From NCBI RefSeq assembly GCF_035593305.1, contig NZ_CP141615.1:3069722-3133721 (forward strand): a stretch of 64,000 nucleotides of DNA, given 5' to 3'. Below, piece by piece: positions 47,792 through 59,531 of the stretch. The notes beneath the pieces were generated by a model. The model did not search any database, was not told where the DNA came from, and saw nothing but the letters and a program-made list of their open reading frames with translations. Position 1 is the first letter of the stretch; each line of letters opens with the position of its first letter. Made by a program: the position numbers and the translations under genes. This stretch comes from Limnochorda sp. L945t (GTDB lineage Bacteria; Bacillota; Limnochordia; Limnochordales; Geochordaceae).

Positions 47792-47800
47792 TGGTACAAT
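47792..47800 (+). promoter_or_regulatory. Extended -10 promoter of the aconitase gene
   Basis: TGGTACAAT matches the extended -10 form TGnTATAAT with one change. No -35 is needed for such promoters and none is clear. It would start transcription near 47807, leaving a leader of about 40 bases before ATG 47847, and it overlaps the alternative ATG at 47799, arguing against that start. Confidence 0.5.
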
Positions 47801-47846
47801 GAGCACTGGTTCGCGCAAATCCACGAAACGGGGGCTGCCATACGCC

Positions 47847-50561
<2,715 letters not shown>

Positions 50562-50659
50562 CGGTGGCCGGGGGCACTCCTCGAGGAGGCCCGCAGGCAG
50601 GTCAAGGTCATAGAGCCGTTATGTATACCGTGTCACATGCGGCGATAACATGACGCACT

Positions 50660-50688
50660 ATTGACATCATCCTACCCCGATGCCATAA
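50660..50688 (+). promoter_or_regulatory. Strong sigma-70 promoter of the ammonium transporter gene
   Basis: A perfect -35 TTGACA (50660-50665) and -10 CATAAT (50683-50688, five of six) are separated by exactly 17 bases. The surroundings are much more AT-rich than the genome average. The transcript would begin near 50695, about 50 bases before the amt start codon. It is the best promoter match noticed in the window. Confidence 0.85.
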
Positions 50689-50744
50689 TGCCGCCATCCA
50701 GACTCGGGCCGGCGTATCCGGCCGGTGGGGAGGATGATCGGCCC

Positions 50745-52343
50745 ATGGCAGGGGGCTTCATGTCAGAGTGCTGGCGGTGGCGCCGGGTCGGCCTCGCGGT
50801 CACCGTCGCCACGGTCGCGCTGCTGATCGCGGCGGTGGCCGTGGTGTACGCGCAGGCCGACCCCTCCGGAGCCGCGACCGGCGGTATCCAGGACGTTCCC
50901 GCGGCTGTCCCGGGCGCACCCACGCTGCAGGAGGTGGCCGCGCTCGCAGGTCACAACCGCGTGGCCATCAACATGGTCTGGACCCTGGTCACCGGGTTCT
51001 TGGTCATGTTCATGCAGGCGGGCTTCGCGCTGGTCGAGACGGGGTTCACCCGGGCCAAGAACGCCAGCCACACCATGCTCATGAACTTCCTCATCTACGC
51101 CATCGGCATGCTGGGTTACTGGCTGGTCGGGTTCGGGCTGCAGATGGGCGGCACCGGCGGGGCCGGCACGCTCGGCGGCGCCACCGGGCTGGACGGGGAG
51201 TTTACCGTCCGGCTCTTCGGCAACGAGTTCGGGCTGTTCGGCACGAAGGGTTTCCTGCTCACGGGCGCGGCGTACGATGCGGCGGCGTTCGCCCTCTTCC
51301 TCTTCCAGATGGTCTTCATGGACACGGCCGCGACCATCCCGACGGGAGCCATGGCGGAACGCTGGAAGTTTTGGCCTTTCGTCGTCTACGGCTTTTTCAT
51401 CTCCATGGTGACCTATCCGCTCTTCGCCAACTGGGTGTGGGGCGGCGGGTGGCTGTCGGCCCTCGGCCGTAACTTCGGGTTGGGGCACGGCTACCTCGAC
51501 TTCGCCGGCTCGTCGGTCGTCCACATGACCGGTGGCGTGACCGCGCTGGCCGGGGCGCTGGTGCTGGGGCCCCGCATCGGCAAGTTCAAGGCGGACGGCA
51601 CCCCGGTCGCCATCCCGGGGCACAACATTCCCATGGCGATCCTCGGCACGTTCATCCTGGCTTTCGGTTGGTTCGGGTTCAACGCCGGGAGCACGCTCGC
51701 AGGCGGCGATTTGCGCATCGGGGTCATCGCCACCAACACCATGCTGGCCTCGGCGGCCGGGGCGCTGGCGGCCGCGCTCTACACGGCGATGCGCTGCGGC
51801 AAGCCGGACACCAGCATGGCGGCCAACGGGATGCTGGCCGGCCTGGTGGCGATCACGGCGCCCTGCGCCTTCGTCAACGCGCCGGCTGCCGTGTTGATCG
51901 GGCTGGTGGCCGGCATCCTCGTCGTCTGGAGCGTCGACTTCGTCGAGAAGGTGCTGAAGGTCGACGACCCGGTCGGGGCCATCTCGGTACACGGCACCAA
52001 CGGCGCCTGGGGAGTGCTCGCCCTCGGGCTGTTCGCCGACGGGACGTACGGCGACGGCTTCAACGGGATCTCCGGCGGGGTGCGGGGGCTCTTGTACGGC
52101 GACGCCGGGCAGCTGCTCGCCCAGATCATCGGGCCGCTCGTCAACTTCGTCTTCATCTTCGCCCTATCGTGGCTCTTCTTCAAAGCGCTCGATGTGGTCA
52201 TGGGCATGCGGGTGAGCCGCGAGGCGGAGCTCGAAGGGCTCGACTTCCACGAGGTGGCCCTACCGGGCTACCCGGAGGTCACGCCGCCGGCCCTGCCCGA
52301 GGTGGCGCGGCCCGCGGCGGTGCCGCTCGCCGGCGGGAAGTGA
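50745..52343 (+). CDS. amt: Ammonium transporter
   Basis: A 532-residue Amt channel that admits ammonium. A signal peptide-like first helix ([24 protein letters not shown]) and a periplasmic stretch precede 11 helices. The twin-His pore is visible: [10 protein letters not shown] and [16 protein letters not shown]. Phe-gate and NxG motifs such as [13 protein letters not shown] are conserved. The cytoplasmic tail ([16 protein letters not shown]) is the normal P-II docking site. ATG 50745 has GGGGAGG 11 bases upstream; ATG 50760 is also possible. A half-length P-II gene overlaps its stop by 4 bases. Confidence 0.94.
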   Translation: MAGGFMSECWRWRRVGLAVTVATVALLIAAVAVVYAQADPSGAATGGIQDVPAAVPGAPTLQEVAALAGHNRVAINMVWTLVTGFLVMFMQAGFALVETGFTRAKNASHTMLMNFLIYAIGMLGYWLVGFGLQMGGTGGAGTLGGATGLDGEFTVRLFGNEFGLFGTKGFLLTGAAYDAAAFALFLFQMVFMDTAATIPTGAMAERWKFWPFVVYGFFISMVTYPLFANWVWGGGWLSALGRNFGLGHGYLDFAGSSVVHMTGGVTALAGALVLGPRIGKFKADGTPVAIPGHNIPMAILGTFILAFGWFGFNAGSTLAGGDLRIGVIATNTMLASAAGALAAALYTAMRCGKPDTSMAANGMLAGLVAITAPCAFVNAPAAVLIGLVAGILVVWSVDFVEKVLKVDDPVGAISVHGTNGAWGVLALGLFADGTYGDGFNGISGGVRGLLYGDAGQLLAQIIGPLVNFVFIFALSWLFFKALDVVMGMRVSREAELEGLDFHEVALPGYPEVTPPALPEVARPAAVPLAGGK

Positions 52344-52531
52344 GGCGGACGGCAGGGCTCCGGGTCGCCATCATGGTGGTCGCCTCCGGCGAGAGGGCGG
52401 CCGGACGGGTGGTGGAGGCCGTCCGGGAGGGCGCTCACACCGGCCGAGCGGGAGATGGTAAGATCGTCGTGCTGCCGGTGGAGGACGCGGTACGGATCCG
52501 CACCGGCGGTCCCGGAGCACAGGCGGTGTAG
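52340..52531 (+). CDS. Half-length P-II protein (C-terminal half of GlnK) coupled to amt
   Basis: A 63-residue protein. It aligns with P-II residues of about 58-112: a strand [26 protein letters not shown], then the C-loop and closing strand [30 protein letters not shown]. The N-terminal half with the T-loop, the uridylylated Tyr51 and part of the ATP site is absent. The GTG overlaps the amt stop by 4 bases, the normal position of a full glnK. It is either a decayed gene or a mini-protein. The reading frame is intact and the GDGKI nucleotide-binding turn is kept. Confidence 0.7.
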   Translation: MRRTAGLRVAIMVVASGERAAGRVVEAVREGAHTGRAGDGKIVVLPVEDAVRIRTGGPGAQAV

Positions 52532-52602
52532 CCGGGGGAGCGGCCTTCCCCGGCCCGTCTTGCGGGGAAGGGGAATCACCCACGGGCACACCCACCAGGC
52601 GA

Positions 52603-53511
52603 TTGCGGATCCTGGTAACCGGAGGCCACGGGCAGGTGGGAAGGGAGCTCGACCGCCTCGCCCGTGGCCCCGGTGCGACCGGCGCCACGTCGCTGTGGGC
52701 GCCGGGACGCTCCGAGCTCGATGTGACCCGCCCGCACGAGGTGCTCGCCGCACTGCTGGACTTCCGGCCCTCGGCGGTCATCCATGCGGCGGCGCTCACC
52801 GACGTGGATCGCTGCGAGCGGGAGGTCGAGCTGGCGCACCAGGTCAACGCCGAGGCGACGGCCGAGCTGGCCAGGGTGTGCGCCCGGCATCGCATCCCGC
52901 TGGTCTACGTGAGCACCGACTACGTCTTCGACGGGGCGAAAGGTCGCCCGTACGTCGAGGGCGACACTCCCCGGCCCCTGAGCGTCTACGCCCGGACCAA
53001 GTGGCAAGGGGAGCAGGCCGTCTCGGCGGCAGGCGGGCCTCATGCGATCGTGCGCACCGCCTGGGTTTACTCCATCTTCGGGCGCAACTTCGCGGTGGCC
53101 ATCCTGGAGGCGGCCCGCCGATCGGCGGAAGAAGGCTCCGGCGAGCCGCTGCGGGTGGTGGCCGACCAGGTGGGTTCGCCGACCTACGCCCGGGACCTGG
53201 CCACGGCGCTGTTGCGCATGGTGGAGATGGACCTCGCCTCCAGCCGGCGGCTCTTCCACGCCGCCAACGCCGGGGCCTGCTCCCGGTGGGAGCAGGCGCG
53301 GGCGCTCGTGGCCCTGGCCGGCTGGGAGGTGCCCGTCCTCCCCGTCTCCACCGGCGAGATGCCGCGCCCGGCCCGCCGGCCGGCCTACTCGGCCCTGGAC
53401 AGCGGAGCCCTGGCGGGCGAGGGCATCGCGATGCGGCCGTGGGGCGAGGCGCTCGAGGCCTTCGTCCGGGAGCTGGCCGAGGCCCGGCCCGACCTGGTGC
53501 GCCGGCCCTGA
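52603..53511 (+). CDS. rfbD: dTDP-4-dehydrorhamnose reductase
   Basis: A 302-residue extended SDR enzyme that reduces dTDP-4-dehydrorhamnose to dTDP-rhamnose for cell-surface polysaccharide. The NAD(P) motif is ILVTGGHGQVGRELDR. The catalytic motif is YARTKWQGEQ (YxxxK) after YVSTDYVFDGAKGRPY. The TTG at 52603 gives the usual family start (MRILVTGG); its ribosome site is weak. The other rfb genes are not in the window. Confidence 0.9.
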   Translation: MRILVTGGHGQVGRELDRLARGPGATGATSLWAPGRSELDVTRPHEVLAALLDFRPSAVIHAAALTDVDRCEREVELAHQVNAEATAELARVCARHRIPLVYVSTDYVFDGAKGRPYVEGDTPRPLSVYARTKWQGEQAVSAAGGPHAIVRTAWVYSIFGRNFAVAILEAARRSAEEGSGEPLRVVADQVGSPTYARDLATALLRMVEMDLASSRRLFHAANAGACSRWEQARALVALAGWEVPVLPVSTGEMPRPARRPAYSALDSGALAGEGIAMRPWGEALEAFVRELAEARPDLVRRP

Positions 53512-53545
53512 GGGCGCGCAGGCGACGTCCCCGGCGGGATGCCGG

Positions 53546-54799
53546 TCACGTGCCCCTGGCACGGTCTCGAGCCCGGGCGGCCGCCTGCCGCTGCATCGCG
53601 GCGAGCGGGAAGATGCTCGCCAGCTCCAGCAACAGGGCGAAGCCGATCAGGTAGGCCGGCGACAGGTCGTACAAGAAGCCCATGGCCGCGCTCCCGGCGA
53701 ACCACGCCACGCCGAAGGCCGTGTTGAAGACGCCGTAAGCCGCGCCCCGGACGGCGGCCGGGGCCAGGTCGGCGATCGCTGCCCGCATGATGGTCTCCTG
53801 GACCCCCATCGCCGCCCCCCACAGCAGGACGCCCGTCCACGCGGTGGCCGCCGACGGCCCGAAGGCCAGGACGACGGCCGGTATGGTGAGCAGCGGCGCC
53901 GAGAGCAGGGAGGCCATCCCGCTGCGATCGTACAGCCTGCCGGCCGCCAGGGCGGTGAGCGCGTCGACCCCCATGGCCACGGCGAACGCCACCGGAATCA
54001 CGGCGTCGGCCATCAGACCGTGAGCCTTGAGGTGGTACGAGATGAGCTGGAAGTGAGCGAACCCCGCGACGCTGAGAACCGAAAAGGCCACGTAGAGCCA
54101 GAACGTCGCGGGAAGCTTCGCCTCGGGCCGAACGCTCTCCTGGCCGGCCCGAGGTGCCGATTCTGAGGTCGGGCCTGGCGCCTCACCGGGCGCGCGCTCG
54201 AACTGCGCCGGCGCCGGGAAGATCACCCGCGCCGCCGCCAGGGTGCCGAGGGCGAGCAGCGCCGGGATCAGAAGGACGGCAAACCCTCGCGCGTACCCCT
54301 CCCCGGCGAACAGCGCCCCTGCCACCAGAAGAGGCCCCGTCACCGCCCCCACCTGATCCAGCGCCTCGTGCAAACCGAATCCGAACCCCCGGCCCACCTG
54401 GTGAGTGGCGTAGGAGAGCATGACGTCGCGGGAAGGCGTGCGGATCGCCTTGCCGATGCGCTCGACGACGATGAGCCCGGCGGCGACCTCCCACCGGCCG
54501 GCCAGGGCCAGCAGGGGCACGGCCAGAAGGTTGATCGCATACCCGATGCCCGTCAAGAGCCAGTACCGGCGCAGCCGGTCGGCCATGTAGCCGGAGCCCA
54601 GCCGCACGGCGTAACCGGCCAGCTCTCCCAGGCCGGCGACGACGCCCACGGCGCCGGCGCTCGCACCCAGGGCGAGCATGAACGGCCCCGTTGCGCTGCG
54701 CGCTCCCTCGTAGGTCATGTCGGCGAAGAGGCTGACGAAACCCAGGAGCACGATGAACCGTATCGCTCGCCTGCGATCCGCGCTCTCCGGGGTAGCCAC
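53546..54799 (-). CDS. Major facilitator superfamily transporter
   Basis: A 417-residue transporter with 12 predicted helices split by a Pro/Ser-rich loop near residue 205. The GTG at 54799 follows GAGGAGG. The first helix region (FIVLLGFVSLFADMTYEGARSATGPFM) matches a group of MFS proteins annotated as multidrug or unknown transporters, with LRRYWLLTGIGYAINLLAVPLLALAG and IGKAIRTPSRDVMLSY. The substrate is unknown. It is divergent from the HtrA protease gene. Confidence 0.85.
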   Translation of the reverse strand: MATPESADRRRAIRFIVLLGFVSLFADMTYEGARSATGPFMLALGASAGAVGVVAGLGELAGYAVRLGSGYMADRLRRYWLLTGIGYAINLLAVPLLALAGRWEVAAGLIVVERIGKAIRTPSRDVMLSYATHQVGRGFGFGLHEALDQVGAVTGPLLVAGALFAGEGYARGFAVLLIPALLALGTLAAARVIFPAPAQFERAPGEAPGPTSESAPRAGQESVRPEAKLPATFWLYVAFSVLSVAGFAHFQLISYHLKAHGLMADAVIPVAFAVAMGVDALTALAAGRLYDRSGMASLLSAPLLTIPAVVLAFGPSAATAWTGVLLWGAAMGVQETIMRAAIADLAPAAVRGAAYGVFNTAFGVAWFAGSAAMGFLYDLSPAYLIGFALLLELASIFPLAAMQRQAAARARDRARGT

Positions 54800-54925
54800 G
54801 GGGACGACCTCCTCATGCGAGCCATGTCGCGGCGGTGCGAACAGGTCAGAGTTCGAGCGGAGAGACCCTGTCCCTGCCCGTTTCCCGGCCAGCACGGGAG
54901 CAGCACGCGGTTCGCACGCAGAATC

Positions 54926-54985
54926 GTTGCCAAAGCCCTGTTGCGGTTGCCAAAGCCCTGTTGCGGTTGCCAAACCCCTGTTGCG
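54926..54985. repeat. Three 20-base tandem repeats upstream of htrA
   Basis: The unit GTTGCCAAAGCCCTGTTGCG occurs three times end to end (54926-54945, 54946-54965, 54966-54985). The first two are identical and the third differs by one base. A partial fourth (GTGGCCA) follows, then TAGAAT at 54998, a candidate -10 for htrA. The 20-base period is close to two DNA turns, so bound proteins would align on one face. Confidence 0.75.
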
Positions 54986-55051
54986 GTGGCCATCGGGTAG
55001 AATAGTAATCAGCAGGGAAGAGACAGGCCCCCCAGGGAGGAGGTTCCTACC

Positions 55052-56158
55052 TTGGACCATGCCCCCAGGTCCGGTGCTCGAGCGACGGGTCGCTTCCGCG
55101 TATCGAGGGTCGCGATCGCGCTCCTGATGGTCATCGCCGGCGCCTCCGGGCTTGCCGCGCTCGACGCGCCGCCGACGCGGGCCCTCGAGCCCGGAGAGCA
55201 GGCCCTCATCGACCTGTACTCCAGGGTGGCGCCCGCGGTGGTGAGCCTCGGCGCCGCCGATCGGCTGGGGTCCGGCTTCCTGATCGATACGGCCGGGCAC
55301 ATCGTGACCAACAACCACGTGGTCGCGGGCGTCCGCACCCTCGACGTTACCTTCCTGGACGGCACCATCCTCACGGGCACGGTCGTGGGGACGGATCCGG
55401 ACAGCGACCTTGCCGTGGTCCAGATCGACCGGGTGCCGGCTGGCGTACGCCCCTTGACCCTGGGAGACTCGGACGGGCTGAGGGTCGGGCAACAGGTCAT
55501 CGCGATCGGTAACCCCTTTGGGTTTAGCGGCACCATGACCACGGGGATCGTCTCCGGGCTCCACCGGGTCATCCCGGCGGGACTGAGGCCCTTCTCCATC
55601 CCGGACGTCATCCAGACGGACGCGGTCATCAACCCGGGCAACTCGGGGGGCCCGCTGCTCGACTCGTCCGGCACCGTCATCGGCGTGACCACCGCCATCC
55701 AGAGCCGCACCGGCGTCTTCGCGGGCGTGGGGCTGGCGGTGCCCTCCGGCCTGGTGCGCAAGGTGGTGCCGGTGCTCATCGAGCGCGGCAGCTACCAATG
55801 GCCGTGGCTGGGGGTGTCCGGCACCAACCTCTCGCCGGCGGTCGCCCGGGCCAACGGCCTGACCAGCACCCGCGGCGCGTACGTGCACCAGGTGGTGCGG
55901 GGCGGCCCGGCCGACAAGGCAGGGTTGCGGGGCACGCAGCAGGTCACGCGGCAGGACGGGCAGGAGGTCCAGGTGGGCGGCGACGTGATCGTCAAGCTCG
56001 ACGGCCGCCCCATCGACAGCTTCGACGACCTGTTGCTGGTGGTGGCGCGCTACACCGAGGTCGGGCAGACGATCCAGGTGCAGGTGGTCCGGGAGGGCAA
56101 GACGCTCACGCTCCCGGTCAAGCTCGAGGCCCGCCCGGCCACGGTGCCGGCGCAGTAA
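55052..56158 (+). CDS. HtrA/DegP-like serine protease with one PDZ domain
   Basis: A 368-residue envelope protease of the S1C family. One N-terminal helix (VAIALLMVIAGASGLAAL) anchors or exports it. The catalytic triad is His89 (TNNHVV), Asp119 (DSDLAV) and Ser198 (GNSGGPLL). A single PDZ domain follows (about 265-360) with GAYVHQVVRGGPADKAGL. Such proteases degrade or refold damaged proteins outside the cytoplasm. The TTG at 55052 has GGAGG 8 bases upstream. Three 20-base repeats in the promoter region suggest specific control. Confidence 0.92.
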   Translation: MDHAPRSGARATGRFRVSRVAIALLMVIAGASGLAALDAPPTRALEPGEQALIDLYSRVAPAVVSLGAADRLGSGFLIDTAGHIVTNNHVVAGVRTLDVTFLDGTILTGTVVGTDPDSDLAVVQIDRVPAGVRPLTLGDSDGLRVGQQVIAIGNPFGFSGTMTTGIVSGLHRVIPAGLRPFSIPDVIQTDAVINPGNSGGPLLDSSGTVIGVTTAIQSRTGVFAGVGLAVPSGLVRKVVPVLIERGSYQWPWLGVSGTNLSPAVARANGLTSTRGAYVHQVVRGGPADKAGLRGTQQVTRQDGQEVQVGGDVIVKLDGRPIDSFDDLLLVVARYTEVGQTIQVQVVREGKTLTLPVKLEARPATVPAQ

Positions 56159-56184
56159 ACCCGGTTGTCCCGGCGAGGGCGGCT

Positions 56185-57210
56185 TTACGCGGGCAGCGGC
56201 GTGACCGTTACCCCGGCCTGCAAGGCGGCCACGGCCTCAGCCGTCACCAGCCCGCCCCCGAAAGTCGTCACGTCGGCGGTCCCGGCTGCCACGCCGAAGG
56301 CGGTGAGCTCCGCCAGGGCCATGCCCCGGGCCAGCCCGAGCGCCAGGGCGGCAACCATGCTGTCTCCGGCCCCGACGGGGTCGACCACGGCGACGCGCGG
56401 GGCCACCACCCGCCACGCGCCGGCTGCGTCGACGGCGAGGGCGCCGGCACTTCCCAGCGAGACGACGGCTGCCTGCGGGCCCCACCCGAGCACGGTCCGA
56501 GCCGCCCTCACGAGGCGCTGCTCGTCTCCTGCCTGTGGCTCGTCGAGGGTGCGTTCACCGGACTGGGTGACCGGCCGCTCGCCTGCCGGCAGGATGCCCT
56601 GCTCGCCCAGCTGCGCGGCCAGTTCGAAGAGTTCCTGGCGGTTGGGCTTGATGAGGTGGGGGCGTGCCCGCAAGCCCAGGAGCAAAGGTTCCTTGCTCGA
56701 GTCGAGGAGGGTCCAGGCGCCCGCCCGCCGGGCCGCTTGCAGCACCCGGGCGTAAAAGTCCCGGCGCAGCGTGAGCGGCAGGCTGCCGCTGCACACGACT
56801 ACGTCGGCCTCGCCGGCCAATCGCTCGAGGGCGGCCGCGAGCTGTTGGACGCGCCGGGCATCGGCGTGGAGCCGTCCCTCTTCGTTGATGATGGTCGTCT
56901 CGCCGTTTCGGGGGTCCACCACGAGCGTGCAGGTGCGCGACAGGCCGTCCACCTCGACCAGGGTGGCCGGGATCCCTTCCCGCTCGAGATCGTCTCGGAT
57001 GAACCGGCCCGTCCACCCGGCGACCAGGCCCACCAGGTGGGGCTCCCCGCCTAGCGCCTTCACGGCCCGGGCGACGTTGGCCCCCTTGCCGCCCGCCACC
57101 GTGAGGGTCTGGTCCGTGCGAAAGACCCTTCCCGCCCGGAAGTCCCCCACGGCCACGGTCCGGTCGATGGCCAGGTTGGGGCCGAAGACGACGATCCGGG
57201 CCACCTTCAC
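56185..57210 (-). CDS. PfkB-family sugar kinase, 1-phosphofructokinase-like
   Basis: A 341-residue carbohydrate kinase. Motifs are GPNLAIDRTVAVGDFRAGRVFRT, the first PfkB signature AGGKGANVARAVKALGG, and the second VVDPVGAGDSMVAALALGLARG with catalytic Asp in GAGD. The LacC/FruK branch, which phosphorylates fructose 1-phosphate or tagatose 6-phosphate, is the closest match; the exact sugar is uncertain. It is 15 bases downstream of the SDR gene and divergent from the sugar ABC transporter, so all may serve one sugar pathway. GTG start with GGGAG upstream. Confidence 0.88.
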   Translation of the reverse strand: MKVARIVVFGPNLAIDRTVAVGDFRAGRVFRTDQTLTVAGGKGANVARAVKALGGEPHLVGLVAGWTGRFIRDDLEREGIPATLVEVDGLSRTCTLVVDPRNGETTIINEEGRLHADARRVQQLAAALERLAGEADVVVCSGSLPLTLRRDFYARVLQAARRAGAWTLLDSSKEPLLLGLRARPHLIKPNRQELFELAAQLGEQGILPAGERPVTQSGERTLDEPQAGDEQRLVRAARTVLGWGPQAAVVSLGSAGALAVDAAGAWRVVAPRVAVVDPVGAGDSMVAALALGLARGMALAELTAFGVAAGTADVTTFGGGLVTAEAVAALQAGVTVTPLPA

Positions 57211-57225
57211 CAGGGCTCCCTCATG

Positions 57226-57972
57226 TCACAAAGGCTCTCGCATGGGGCGCATCACGACCTCAATGATGCGCGACTTGGGAGGTTGGGCCACGGCGAAGTA
57301 GACGGCCTCGGCCACGTCCTCGGGATCGAGGTACTCCTCGAGCTGGGGGTCACCGGGCGTCCGCCCGGTGCCGAGCGCGAAGTGCGTGTGCACTCCGCCG
57401 GGGGCGATGGTGGTGACCTTGACCCCGTGCGGGCGCAGCTCGTAGTCGAGAGCCTGCGCGAAACCGACCTGCGCGTGCTTGCTCGCGCAGTAGACCGCCT
57501 CGTTGGGAAGCCCCTTCTTGCCCGCCACCGAGGCCACGATGACCACGTGGCCCGACCCCTGGCGCTTCAGGTGGGGCACGGCGAAACGGGCGAACAAGAA
57601 GGTGGAGCGCATGTTGGTCTCCATGATCCAGTCGTAGTCGTCCGGGCTGAACGCCTCGAGCGGCCCGTACTTGCCCACCCCGGCGTTGATGACCAGGATG
57701 TCGAACCCGCCCAGGGTCTCGATGGTGGCGGCGATGGCGCGCTGCACGTCCTCCACCCGCCGCCCGTCCCCGGGCAGCACCAGGGCGCGTGCCCCCTGGG
57801 CCTGCACGGCGCCGGCCACCGCCCGGAGGTCCGGCTCCGTCCTGGCGAAAAGGGCCGCATGCACTCCCTCCCGGGCCAGGCGTATCGCCACCGAGCGCCC
57901 GATGCCGCGGCTCGCTCCGGTGATCAGCGCGACCTTCCCCCGGAGCGCACCCCCACCCTGCTCTGCCGCCAC
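57226..57972 (-). CDS. Short-chain dehydrogenase/reductase
   Basis: A 248-residue classical SDR. The cofactor motif is TGASRGIG at residues near 15, with NAG at VINAGVGKYG. The catalytic motif is YCASK, with Ser in IVASVAGKKG. The C-terminal half (VKVTTIAPGGVHTHF) is typical. The GTG at 57972 was chosen for GGGAGGGG 8 bases upstream and for the family's usual length; the open frame continues upstream without homology. Substrate unknown; a sugar alcohol or keto-sugar is suggested by neighbours. Confidence 0.88.
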   Translation of the reverse strand: MAAEQGGGALRGKVALITGASRGIGRSVAIRLAREGVHAALFARTEPDLRAVAGAVQAQGARALVLPGDGRRVEDVQRAIAATIETLGGFDILVINAGVGKYGPLEAFSPDDYDWIMETNMRSTFLFARFAVPHLKRQGSGHVVIVASVAGKKGLPNEAVYCASKHAQVGFAQALDYELRPHGVKVTTIAPGGVHTHFALGTGRTPGDPQLEEYLDPEDVAEAVYFAVAQPPKSRIIEVVMRPMREPL

Positions 57973-58307
57973 TCCGGCAACCCCTCCCGCTCCTGCTCCT
58001 GCTGCGCTGGTCTCTCGCCACGGCCCTGCTTTCGGTGCGAGGGCTCGAGGCCCCTGTTTCCCGGTACCCGGGAGAACTCCTGCAGCGTCATGGGCGTGAG
58101 TCCATCCTTCGTAGGAGATCTCGACAAAGTCGGACGCCACAGGCCCGGACAAAGCGGAGCATGCACGGCCGCCCGTCCGGCGGCCACCTGGCCCCATGCT
58201 CCGGCTTGATACCGTTTGTGTAGCCCGTGTGCACGCATCCCTGTGCGGGCGGGAGGAATGGCGAGCTCCGTGTCGTAACCGATTCACGCGGGACTAAGTC
58301 GGCGCGT

Positions 58308-58320
58308 GCAACGAAGTTGC
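58308..58320 (+). promoter_or_regulatory. Inverted repeat upstream of the sugar ABC operon
   Basis: GCAAC (58308-58312) and GTTGC (58316-58320) form a perfect inverted repeat around GAA, 75 bases before the binding-protein start. A weak -10-like TACGAT follows at 58330. The arms resemble LacI-family half sites. The 423-base divergent gap (57973-58395) holds no gene; nothing else was recognised in it. Confidence 0.45.
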
Positions 58321-58395
58321 GTGGCGGTACGATACGAGCCCGCGGGGACGTGGGGTTGCGATGGCAGGGCAGCGAAAGGAGGCGGGATCATTTCT

Positions 58396-59409
58396 ATGAG
58401 ACGGAACGTACTGGTCGTCAGTTTGCTCGTCGTCGCGCTGGTGGTGGGGTTGTCGGCGGTAGCGCTGGGGGCGGCCAAACCCCCTGGCAGTAAGTTGACG
58501 TTCGCCTGGATCCCCAAGGCGCTCAACAACCCGGTCTTCGAGCTGGGGCGCGACGGCGCCTTCGCCAAGGCGAAGGAGTTGACCGCCAAGGGGCCGTATC
58601 AGGTCGAGGTGCTGTACGTCGGCTCCGTGGCCTCCGACGCGGCGGAGCAGGTCCGCGTCATCGAAGACGTCATCGCCAGAGGAGTGGACGGCATCGCCCT
58701 TTCAGCGAACGACCCTACGGCGCTGGCAGACGTCATCAACAAGGCGGTAGCCGCAGGCATCCCGGTCATGACCTGGGACAGCGACTCACCGGACAGTAAG
58801 CGGTTTACCTATCTGGGCGTCAACAACTACGAAGGCGGCAAGGCCGCGGCGGACCTCCTGGTCCGGGCCATGGGGACGAAGGGAAAGGTCGCCCTCCTGA
58901 CGGGTGTGCCGGGTGCCTTCAACCTCGAGGAACGCATCCGGGGATTCAAAGATGGAGTCAAGAAGTACCCGGGCATCGAAGTCGTTCGCACGGTGTACTG
59001 CAACGACGACATCAACCTGGGCGTACAGGTCGTCGAGGAGACCATGCAGGCGTACCCGGACCTGAAGGGCTGGTTCTTCGTCGGGCTGTGGCCGCTTTTC
59101 GCCGAGCGTGGCTCGATGCCCCTGTGGGAGGCGGCGGCCAAGAAGGGTATGAAGACGGTCGCCTTCGACACGTTGCCGGTGGAGCTCGAGTTCTTGAAGG
59201 ACGGCTACCTTGCCGGCCTGGTGGGCCAGAAGTACTGGGGATGGGGATACGACTCCATTCAAATCCTCTACGACCGGGTCGTCCACGGCAAGCAGTTCCC
59301 CAAGTGGGTCGACTCGGGCATGGACCTCGTGACCGCCAAGAACGTCAACGCCATGATCCAGGCGTGGGAGAAGAAGGACTTCACCAAGCCTCTGCCGCCT
59401 CCATATTGA
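58396..59409 (+). CDS. CUT2 sugar ABC transporter substrate-binding protein
   Basis: A 337-residue periplasmic-binding protein of the RbsB fold. Signal peptide [26 protein letters not shown]. The first lobe ([29 protein letters not shown]) and the conserved hinge and ligand parts ([37 protein letters not shown]) are clear. It likely binds a monosaccharide such as ribose or xylose; exact ligand unknown. AAAGGAGG lies 13 bases upstream of the ATG, a long gap. A large hairpin follows the gene. Confidence 0.9.
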   Translation: MRRNVLVVSLLVVALVVGLSAVALGAAKPPGSKLTFAWIPKALNNPVFELGRDGAFAKAKELTAKGPYQVEVLYVGSVASDAAEQVRVIEDVIARGVDGIALSANDPTALADVINKAVAAGIPVMTWDSDSPDSKRFTYLGVNNYEGGKAAADLLVRAMGTKGKVALLTGVPGAFNLEERIRGFKDGVKKYPGIEVVRTVYCNDDINLGVQVVEETMQAYPDLKGWFFVGLWPLFAERGSMPLWEAAAKKGMKTVAFDTLPVELEFLKDGYLAGLVGQKYWGWGYDSIQILYDRVVHGKQFPKWVDSGMDLVTAKNVNAMIQAWEKKDFTKPLPPPY

Positions 59410-59456
59410 GCCGGGCGGCAGCACGCTCGGGCAGCGCCTGGCGTAAGGTGCCATGC

Positions 59457-59493
59457 CACGCCGGGGGCGCCGCGTACGGCCGCCCCCGGCGTG
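59457..59493 (+). promoter_or_regulatory. Large stem-loop between binding-protein and ATPase genes
   Basis: A perfect 13-base-pair stem pairs CACGCCGGGGGCG (59457-59469) with CGCCCCCGGCGTG (59481-59493) around an 11-base loop. It starts 47 bases after the binding-protein stop. Such hairpins commonly protect the upstream mRNA or cut read-through, giving more binding protein than ATPase. Confidence 0.75.
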
Positions 59494-59531
59494 CGAAGCC
59501 GAGCCCGACGACACCTGAAGGGTCGGTCCGG

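Noticed and set aside
50625-50660. Possible nitrogen-regulator (GlnR/TnrA-like) site TGTCA..TAACA upstream of amt
   Set aside because: The spacing between half sites is 10 bases rather than 7, so it does not fit the known motif.
54926-54985. The 20-base tandem repeats as a CRISPR array
   Set aside because: There are no spacers between the units and no cas genes in the window.
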